DNA of 6,545 bases from Hungatella sp. UBA5982 (lineage in GTDB: Bacteria > Bacillota > Clostridia > Lachnospirales > Lachnospiraceae): NCBI GenBank assembly GCA_002429965.1, contig DJBG01000059.1, positions 1 through 6,545 of the forward strand, given 5' to 3'. Shown one piece after another: positions 1 through 4,951 of this stretch. The stretch's first letter is position 1, and each line of letters starts with the position of its first letter. The position numbers were made by a program, and so were the translations under genes. Below the pieces are notes generated by a model that saw only the letters and a list, made by a program, of their open reading frames with translations, was not told where the DNA came from and ran no database searches.

Positions 1-43
1 ATAATATAGAACCGTGTTATTTACATAGAAGGAGGATTGGAAA

Positions 44-1714
44 ATGAAAACAGATATCGAAATCGCGCAAGAGGCAAGAATGCTTCCTATTAAAGACGTG
101 GCTGCTTCCTATGGGATTGGTGAGGATGAGCTGGAACTTTACGGAAAGTATAAGGCAAAACTGACTGATGAACTGTGGGAGCGTGTAAAGGACCGTCCGG
201 ATGGCAGGCTGGTTCTGGTAACAGCCATCAATCCCACTCCTGCAGGGGAAGGAAAGACCACCACTACCGTTGGTCTCGGTCAGGCATTGGGGAAATTGGA
301 AAAAAAGGCGATCATCGCCCTCAGAGAACCCTCCCTCGGACCATGCTTTGGCATTAAAGGCGGAGCGGCAGGCGGCGGATTTGCCCAGGTTGTGCCTATG
401 GAAGATTTAAATCTTCATTTTACCGGTGATTTTCATGCCATAACCTCTGCCAATAACCTGCTTGCAGCTCTGTTAGACAATCATATCCACCAGGGTAATG
501 CCCTTGGGATCGACACCCGCCAGATTCTTTGGAAGCGCTGCCTGGACATGAATGACCGCGCCCTTAGAAATATTGTGGTTGGCCTTGGCTCCAAGGCGGA
601 AGGCTTTGTGAGGGAGGATCACTTTGTGATCACGGTCGCATCAGAAATCATGGCAATCCTTTGCCTTGCAAATGATATGGCAGATTTAAAAGCACGGCTG
701 GGAAGAATCATTGTGGCATATAATTATGCTGGGGACCCTGTGACCGCCTCCCAGTTAAATGCAGTAGGAGCTATGGCGGCTTTGTTAAAGGATGCGTTAA
801 AGCCCAATCTGATACAGACCTTAGAGCACACCGGCGCCATTGTTCACGGCGGGCCCTTTGCAAACATCGCTCATGGCTGTAACAGCGTACGCGCGACAAA
901 AACGGCCCTTAAGCTGGCTGATGTTGTCGTGACAGAGGCAGGGTTTGGTGCGGACTTAGGCGCAGAAAAATTCCTGGACATCAAATGCAGGAAAGCCGGA
1001 TTAAAGCCCGATGCCATTGTACTGGTGGCAACGGTGAGAGCCCTCAAATACAATGGCGGAGTGCCAAAGGACCAGTTAAAGGATGAAAACCTGGCTGCTC
1101 TTGAAAAAGGGATCGTCAATCTGGAAAAGCACATTGAAAATATGATGAAATACGGCGTTCCGGTCATTGTCACCCTGAATTCCTTTATCACAGATACAGA
1201 GGCAGAACACCAGTTTGTTAAAAACTTTTGTGAAGAAAGAGGATGTGAATTCGCCTTATCCCAGGTATGGGAAAAGGGAGGAGAAGGCGGCATAGAGCTT
1301 GCAGAAAAAGTTCTTTATACCCTGGAAAACAAAGAAAGCAATTTCGCACCCATTTATCCCGATGAAATGGGGCTGGAAGATAAGATTGCCGCAGTTGCAA
1401 GGGAAATCTACGGGGCTGGTGGTGTGACTTATGCTCCTGCAGCTTTAAAAGCCATAAGAAAATTTGAAGATATGGGCTTTGGCAGCCTTCCTGTGTGCAT
1501 GGCAAAGACACAATATTCCTTATCCGATGACCAGACAAAGCTTGGGAGACCGGAAGGCTTTGACATCAATGTGCGGGATGCTTATGTATCTGCCGGAGCG
1601 GGATTTGTGGTCATTGTGACCGGAGCCATCATGACCATGCCAGGTCTTCCAAAGAAGCCGGCAGCAGATAATATTGACATAAATGAAGATGGAGTAATCA
1701 CCGGATTATTCTGA
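44..1714 (+). CDS. fhs: Formate--tetrahydrofolate ligase (10-formyl-THF synthetase)
   Basis: This cytoplasmic enzyme joins formate to tetrahydrofolate using ATP, giving 10-formyl-THF and ADP + Pi. It feeds one-carbon units to purine synthesis and fMet-tRNA formation, and in acetogens to the methyl branch of the Wood-Ljungdahl pathway. Seen in the 556-residue product, a full length for the bacterial monofunctional family: a P-loop-like [11 protein letters not shown] at residues 65-75; the glycine-rich family signature [11 protein letters not shown] at 103-113, followed by the well-conserved [16 protein letters not shown]; a second family signature [12 protein letters not shown] at 328-339; [15 protein letters not shown] at 483-497; and [12 protein letters not shown] near the C terminus. 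The first signature ends in Phe where Tyr is usual. The ATG at 44 has a near-perfect AAGGAGG at 29-35 with 8-nt spacing. The promoter lies left of the window. The stop is 13 nt before murE, so the two are very likely in one operon. Nothing suggests truncation. The family call is essentially certain; whether it serves acetogenesis or only biosynthesis cannot be read here. Confidence 0.98.
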   Translation: MKTDIEIAQEARMLPIKDVAASYGIGEDELELYGKYKAKLTDELWERVKDRPDGRLVLVTAINPTPAGEGKTTTTVGLGQALGKLEKKAIIALREPSLGPCFGIKGGAAGGGFAQVVPMEDLNLHFTGDFHAITSANNLLAALLDNHIHQGNALGIDTRQILWKRCLDMNDRALRNIVVGLGSKAEGFVREDHFVITVASEIMAILCLANDMADLKARLGRIIVAYNYAGDPVTASQLNAVGAMAALLKDALKPNLIQTLEHTGAIVHGGPFANIAHGCNSVRATKTALKLADVVVTEAGFGADLGAEKFLDIKCRKAGLKPDAIVLVATVRALKYNGGVPKDQLKDENLAALEKGIVNLEKHIENMMKYGVPVIVTLNSFITDTEAEHQFVKNFCEERGCEFALSQVWEKGGEGGIELAEKVLYTLENKESNFAPIYPDEMGLEDKIAAVAREIYGAGGVTYAPAALKAIRKFEDMGFGSLPVCMAKTQYSLSDDQTKLGRPEGFDINVRDAYVSAGAGFVVIVTGAIMTMPGLPKKPAADNIDINEDGVITGLF

Positions 1715-1727
1715 TTGGGAGGTTTCA

Positions 1728-3203
1728 ATGAAGTTTAAAGAATGGCTAAAAGACTTAAAATACGAGGTGCTTCAGGGAAGCCTGGACGTGGAGGCAGAGG
1801 ATGTCATTTATGATTCCAGAAAGGCCCGAAAGGGTGTTGTATTTGTCTGCATGAAAGGCACGAGAACCGACTCCCATGAATTCATAACTGAAGTGGTGGC
1901 CGCCGGGGTGGAAATCCTTGTAGTAGAGCGAAAGATGGATATCCCGGATGGCGTAACCGCCATTCTCGTACATAATGCAAGAGAAGCGCTGGCTCTTTTA
2001 TCGGCCGCCAGATTTGGATATCCAGCGGAAAAGATGGTGACGATCGGCGTGACCGGAACCAAAGGAAAAACCACCACTACCCACATGATCAAGACGATTT
2101 TGGAAGCCTGCGGAAAAAAAGTGGGAATGATCGGAACCACAGGCATTGTCATCGGCCAGGAGGTAACGCCTACGTTGAATACGACTCCCGAGTCCTATGA
2201 GCTTCATCAGGCATTCCGCCGCATGGCGGAAGCTGGCTGTGAATATATGGTCATGGAAGTTTCCTCCCAGGCATTTAAGATGCACCGGGTAGACGGGATC
2301 TGCTTTGATTACGGACTGTTTACCAATATTTCCCCTGACCATATCGGACCGGATGAGCACCGGGATTTTGAAGAATATCTTTTTTACAAATCCCGGATCT
2401 TTTGCTGTTCGAAAATAGGTATCATGAATGGCGATGATGAGCACTGGGATGAAGTGATAAAGGATGCTTCTTGTAAACTTTATTCCTTCTCCATGGAGAA
2501 AAAGGGCACGGATTTTAAAGCAGAAGCCATCCGGTACATCGCCCAGCCGGATTTTGTGGGACTTGAATTTGATATCAAAGGGGACTGTGAGCTTTCCGTC
2601 CGGGTGAATATTCCGGGGCGCTTTAACGTTGCCAACGCGTTGGCTGCGGTCAGCGTATTAAGCTTCTTAGGGCTTCCGAAAGAGAGTATCTGTCACGGGT
2701 TGGAACATTTAAATGTGAACGGACGTATGGAAATCGTATATGCCTCTGAAAAGTGTACGGTGATCGTAGATTATGCCCATAATGCGGTCAGCATGGAAAG
2801 CTTGCTTTCAACGCTTAGGGATTATCACCCGAAGCGCCTCGTCTGCGTCTTTGGCTGCGGCGGAAACCGTTCCAAAGACCGGCGTATATCCATGGGAGAC
2901 AGCTCAGGACGTCTGGCAGATCTTACGATTATCACTGCGGACAATTCAAGATATGAAAAAACGGAAGATATCATCGCAGATATTCGTGGAAGTCTTGAAA
3001 AGACCGGAGGGAAATTCATGGAAATACCGGACCGCAGGGAAGCGATCCGGTACAGCATCATTCATGCTGAACCAGGTGACATGATTGCAATTATAGGAAA
3101 AGGGCATGAGGATTACCAGGAGATGAACGGAGTCCGCTACCATTTCTCAGACAGGGAAGAGGTTTTAGCAGCGGTGGAGGCCCAGCTTTCAAAGGAAGTT
3201 TAA
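1728..3203 (+). CDS. murE: UDP-MurNAc-tripeptide synthetase (MurE), probably meso-DAP adding
   Basis: This ATP-dependent Mur ligase adds the third stem-peptide residue to UDP-MurNAc-L-Ala-D-Glu in the cytoplasm. The 491-residue product has the normal three-domain length. Seen: the N-terminal IYDSRK patch (27-32); P-loop GVTGTKGKTTTT (107-118); NTTP (151-154); MEVSSQAF (176-183); NISPDHIGPDEH (200-211); YLFYK with the likely carbamylated Lys221; PGRFNVANALA (296-306) and DYAHN (348-352) in the central and C-terminal domains; and GKGHEDYQ (457-464). The residue-3 specificity loop reads DNSRYE (405-410), whereas typical meso-DAP enzymes have DNPR and Lys enzymes lack the Arg. The retained Arg408 and GKGHE favour meso-DAP, but the Pro-to-Ser change makes this less than certain. 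The EVSSQ and SPDHIGP..EH segments recall, from memory, the MurE branch of streptococci and lactobacilli rather than the E. coli/Bacillus type (EVSSH, DHLDYHG). The ATG at 1728 follows GGGAGG at 1717-1722 with 5-nt spacing. It is probably co-transcribed with fhs. A second murE elsewhere in the genome is possible. Confidence 0.95.
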   Translation: MKFKEWLKDLKYEVLQGSLDVEAEDVIYDSRKARKGVVFVCMKGTRTDSHEFITEVVAAGVEILVVERKMDIPDGVTAILVHNAREALALLSAARFGYPAEKMVTIGVTGTKGKTTTTHMIKTILEACGKKVGMIGTTGIVIGQEVTPTLNTTPESYELHQAFRRMAEAGCEYMVMEVSSQAFKMHRVDGICFDYGLFTNISPDHIGPDEHRDFEEYLFYKSRIFCCSKIGIMNGDDEHWDEVIKDASCKLYSFSMEKKGTDFKAEAIRYIAQPDFVGLEFDIKGDCELSVRVNIPGRFNVANALAAVSVLSFLGLPKESICHGLEHLNVNGRMEIVYASEKCTVIVDYAHNAVSMESLLSTLRDYHPKRLVCVFGCGGNRSKDRRISMGDSSGRLADLTIITADNSRYEKTEDIIADIRGSLEKTGGKFMEIPDRREAIRYSIIHAEPGDMIAIIGKGHEDYQEMNGVRYHFSDREEVLAAVEAQLSKEV

Positions 3204-3228
3204 AGGAAGGCTCAACGATAAATATAAT
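3199..3228 (+). promoter_or_regulatory. Candidate sigma-A promoter for murF overlapping the murE stop codon
   Basis: A perfect TATAAT lies at 3223-3228. It is preceded after 18 nt by TTTAAA (3199-3204), which matches 4 of 6 positions of the TTGACA consensus. Transcription would start near 3235, inside the left arm of the adjacent hairpin, so a transcript from here would lack the complete hairpin while read-through from murE would carry it. This rests on hexamer matching only. The region is AT-rich, so a chance match is possible. Confidence 0.35.
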
Positions 3229-3263
3229 GCCGAAAGCCGTAGGGAAATGCGGCTTTCGGCATT
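3226..3263 (+). terminator. Perfect 14-bp hairpin after murE; weak terminator or attenuator
   Basis: The arms 3226-3239 (AATGCCGAAAGCCG) and 3250-3263 (CGGCTTTCGGCATT) are exact reverse complements around a 10-nt loop, starting 22 nt after the murE stop. The right arm is followed only by TCCACGG, so the U-tract of a strong intrinsic terminator is missing (just A-T-T-T at 3261-3264). It may end part of the fhs-murE transcripts, protect their 3' ends, or be processed. On the minus strand the hairpin would be followed by a more T-rich stretch, but no minus-strand gene needs a terminator. The stem is certain, the function is not. Confidence 0.45.
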
Positions 3264-3276
3264 TCCACGGTAGGTG

Positions 3277-3309
3277 GTATACCCAGAAATCATAGGCAGG
3301 AAAGAGGAA
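3277..3309 (+). repeat. Divergent copy A of the palindromic leader repeat (murF leader)
   Basis: This copy starts with GTATACC like the complete units at 4804 and 4856 and ends with GCAGGAAAGAGGAA. It seems to have lost about 8 nt (the TTTATGCC part) between two CC dinucleotides. Aligned without a gap over 33 nt it still matches 27 positions of the priA-leader unit. Both arms of the stem-loop carry non-compensating changes, so the hairpin is probably lost here. It lies directly ahead of copy B in the same orientation. Confidence 0.7.
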
Positions 3310-3317
3310 CGCCCCGG

Positions 3318-3359
3318 GCATACCTTTATGCCCAAAAAACATGGGCAGGAAAGAAGAAA
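3318..3359 (+). repeat. Copy B of the palindromic leader repeat (murF leader)
   Basis: These 42 nt match the first 42 positions of the 52-bp unit at 4856 with only three substitutions. The stem TGCCCA (3329-3334) / TGGGCA (3342-3347) with a 7-nt A-rich loop is intact. A second palindrome, GGGCATA (3316-3322) / TATGCCC (3327-3333) with loop CCTT, shares bases with it, so only one of the two hairpins can form at a time. The purine-rich tail AAAGAAGAAAGGA runs straight into an in-frame ATG at 3363, which lies at the same distance from the stem as the priA ATG does in copy E. Confidence 0.9.
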
Positions 3360-3388
3360 GGAATGTGCGCCGGGAGCGTACATGGAAC

Positions 3389-3393
3389 GGAGG
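3389..3393 (+). promoter_or_regulatory. Ribosome binding site that decides the murF start
   Basis: GGAGG sits 5 nt before the ATG at 3399. The other in-frame starts are weaker: ATG 3363 has only a purine run directly touching it, and ATG 3408 is 14 nt from this site. The 12 residues that a 3363 start would add (beginning MCAGSVHG) do not look like a Mur ligase N terminus, whereas MTVKEILSATGGKL does. Confidence 0.75.
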
Positions 3394-3398
3394 AAGCA

Positions 3399-4769
3399 AT
3401 GGTAAATATGACGGTAAAGGAAATACTTTCAGCAACAGGCGGAAAGCTTCTTTGCGGAAATGAAGATACGGTTCTGGAACACATCAGCATTGACTCCAGA
3501 AATATGAAGGGGAATGACCTGTTTGTTCCCATCATTGGAGAAAGGCAAGATGCCCACCACTTTATCGGGCAGGCCTTTGACAATGGGGCGGCGGCGGTTC
3601 TTACCAGTGAGCATGACGCCATGGAATCATTTAAACCGTGGATCCGGGTAGAGGATACAAAAAAGGCTCTTCAGGCTATTGGAAGCTATTACAGGGACAG
3701 CCTAAAGCTTCCTCTGGTGGGGATCACAGGAAGCGTGGGAAAGACCACTACAAGAGAGATGGTCGCCTGTGCCCTGTCAGCCTGTTATACCGTTTATAAA
3801 ACTCCTGGAAACCATAACAGCCAGGTAGGGGTGCCCATTACCATATCAGAGATCTCACCGGAGGATGAAATCGGAGTTATTGAATTGGGAATGAGCGAGC
3901 CTGGAGAACTGACCGTTATTGCCAGGATCGCAAAAATCCAGATGGCTGTGATCACCAACATCGGAGTAACCCATATCGAGCAGCTGGGGTCCCAGGAAAA
4001 TATCTATAGGGAAAAACTGACCATCCAGGATGGGCTAATGGAAGGCGGAATCCTCTTTTTGAATGGAGATGATCCGCTTTTAAAAACAACAAAGGCAAAG
4101 GAAGGCTGTAAGACGATCTATTACGGAACGGGAGAAAATTGTGATTACAGGGCCGTAGATGTCCGTTTAGAGGAGGGCTTTCCGGCCTTTACGGCAGTGT
4201 TTGGCCAGAAGAGAGTACCTTTACGGCTGGCAGTAATGGGAAGCCATAATGTGTTAAATGCCATGGTGTCTCTTGCAGTGGCTTCTGAGTGCGGCATTCC
4301 TATGGAAGAGGCGGCAGAATGTCTTCAGGAATTTACCGGCTTTAAGAACCGCCAGCAGATCTACGATGTAGCCGGTATGACCATCATTGATGATACATAT
4401 AATGCCAGCCCGGTTTCCATGAAAGCAGGACTGGAGGTTTTGGGTTCTATAACAAAAGCGGAACGAAGGATCGCCGTATTGGCCGATATGAAGGAACTGG
4501 GAGAAAAAACTCGGTCATACCATTATGAAATCGGAGAATACATCGCAGAGCATCCAGTACATGAGGTTGTGACTTTGGGAGAACTGGCAGGGGAGATTGC
4601 CAGAGCGTTGAAGGAACACGCTCCTCATATCCTGGTTAAGGAATTCATGGAACCGGAACTGCTGGTGTCTTATTTAAAAACGGAATTAAAGGAAGGGGAC
4701 TGCGTGCTGTTTAAGGGCTCCAACAGCATGAAGCTTGGGCCGGTGGCGGAGCAATTTTACCGGCTTTGA
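3399..4769 (+). CDS. murF: UDP-MurNAc-tripeptide--D-Ala-D-Ala ligase (MurF)
   Basis: MurF completes the cytoplasmic peptidoglycan precursor by adding D-alanyl-D-alanine to UDP-MurNAc-tripeptide with ATP; the pentapeptide then goes to MraY. The 456-residue product from this start matches the family length of about 450-460. Seen: IDSR in the N-terminal domain (31-34); P-loop GITGSVGKTTT (108-118); the HNSQVGVP segment (139-146); VIELGMSEPGEL (160-171); TNIGVTHIEQLGS (186-198) with a following basic segment around Lys206, the likely carbamylated lysine; GSHNVLNAM (281-289) closing the central domain; and DDTYNASPVSM (331-341), LADMKELGE (361-369) and KGSNSMKL (439-446) in the C-terminal domain. 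The last motif is KGSRxM in many MurF proteins, so Asn replaces Arg here. The start is set by GGAGG at 3389-3393; a 12-residue longer form from ATG 3363 is in frame and cannot be excluded. It lies 195 nt after murE, behind a hairpin and two repeat copies, so it may be partly uncoupled from fhs-murE. Confidence 0.96.
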   Translation: MVNMTVKEILSATGGKLLCGNEDTVLEHISIDSRNMKGNDLFVPIIGERQDAHHFIGQAFDNGAAAVLTSEHDAMESFKPWIRVEDTKKALQAIGSYYRDSLKLPLVGITGSVGKTTTREMVACALSACYTVYKTPGNHNSQVGVPITISEISPEDEIGVIELGMSEPGELTVIARIAKIQMAVITNIGVTHIEQLGSQENIYREKLTIQDGLMEGGILFLNGDDPLLKTTKAKEGCKTIYYGTGENCDYRAVDVRLEEGFPAFTAVFGQKRVPLRLAVMGSHNVLNAMVSLAVASECGIPMEEAAECLQEFTGFKNRQQIYDVAGMTIIDDTYNASPVSMKAGLEVLGSITKAERRIAVLADMKELGEKTRSYHYEIGEYIAEHPVHEVVTLGELAGEIARALKEHAPHILVKEFMEPELLVSYLKTELKEGDCVLFKGSNSMKLGPVAEQFYRL

Positions 4770-4803
4770 CAGCCTTTTAGAGCTCATGGCGCATAAGGTG
4801 CGG

Positions 4804-4855
4804 GTATACCTGTACGCCCAAAAAGCATGGGCAGAAAAGAGGAAACACTCTTTGA
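4804..4855 (+). repeat. Repeat unit C (first of the priA leader array)
   Basis: This full 52-nt unit differs from unit D at three positions: CTGTACG instead of CTTTATG, and AAAAAG instead of AAAAAA in the loop. The core six-base-pair stem is weakened by none of these, since GCCCA and TGGGC are kept. It is preceded by GGTGCGG, resembling the GGTAGGTG that precedes copy A in the murF leader. Confidence 0.93.
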
Positions 4856-4907
4856 GTATACCTTTATGCCCAAAAAACATGGGCAGAAAAGAGGAAACAC
4901 TCTTTGA
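4856..4907 (+). repeat. Repeat unit D (second of the priA leader array)
   Basis: This full 52-nt unit has an intact stem TGCCCA (4867-4872) / TGGGCA (4880-4885) and the CTCTTT tail at 4900-4905. That tail is complementary to AAAGAG at 4939-4944, which overlaps the priA ribosome binding site. It is the best reference copy of the family in this window. Confidence 0.95.
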
Positions 4908-4948
4908 GTATACCTTTATGCCCAAAAACATGGGCAGAAAAGAGGAAA
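4908..4948 (+). repeat. Repeat unit E (third, fused to the priA start)
   Basis: This unit matches the first 42 positions of unit D with a single-base loss in the A-run of the loop, then diverges into AACAATG, the priA start. The stem TGCCCA (4919-4924) / TGGGCA (4931-4936) is intact. The unit lacks its own CTCTTT tail, which is replaced by the priA coding start. Confidence 0.93.
4941..4945 (+). promoter_or_regulatory. priA ribosome binding site, contributed by repeat unit E
   Basis: AGAGG lies 6 nt before the priA ATG at 4952 and is part of the conserved repeat sequence (the same bases occur in units C and D). It can pair with CCTTT at 4913-4917 (five pairs, one of them G-U) as an extension of the unit's stem-loop, or with CTCTTT at 4900-4905 from unit D. 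Either pairing would hide it. The pairing is read by eye; no folding energy was computed. Confidence 0.75.
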
Positions 4949-4951
4949 ACA

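Larger units (their letters stand above)
4804..4948 (+). repeat. Tandem array of a 52-bp palindromic repeat filling the priA leader
   Basis: Three head-to-tail units start with GTATACC at 4804, 4856 and 4908, giving an exact 52-nt period. Each holds a stem TGCCCA/TGGGCA (first arm TACGCCCA in unit 1) around a short A-rich loop, then AGAAAAGAGGAAA; units 1 and 2 continue with CACTCTTTGA. In units 1 and 2 the AAAGAG and CTCTTT segments form a second small inverted repeat around GAAACA. The period is not a multiple of three and the reading frame changes between units, so the array is not coding. It occupies most of the murF-priA gap. The same family occurs in the murF leader in the same orientation. 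Confidence 0.95.

Noticed and set aside
1..28. AT-rich stretch as an fhs promoter
   Set aside because: Too little upstream sequence is present to see a -35/-10 pair, so nothing can be supported.
871..1293. 140-codon minus-strand open frame inside fhs
   Set aside because: It lies antisense to strongly conserved fhs sequence, has no RBS and its composition is that of a shadow frame.
3363..3398. Longer murF start at ATG 3363
   Set aside because: It is in frame and at a suggestive distance from repeat copy B, but it has no properly spaced Shine-Dalgarno, and ATG 3399 has GGAGG and a family-like N terminus. It is kept as a finding rather than as the call.
4766..4797. Perfect TTGACA at 4766-4771 as a -35 box for priA
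   Set aside because: No acceptable -10 lies 16-18 nt downstream. The best, CATAAG at 4792-4797, needs a 20-nt spacer and matches 4 of 6, so I do not call a promoter.
4804..4948. CRISPR array
   Set aside because: The units are contiguous 52-bp tandem repeats without unique spacers, and no cas genes are nearby.
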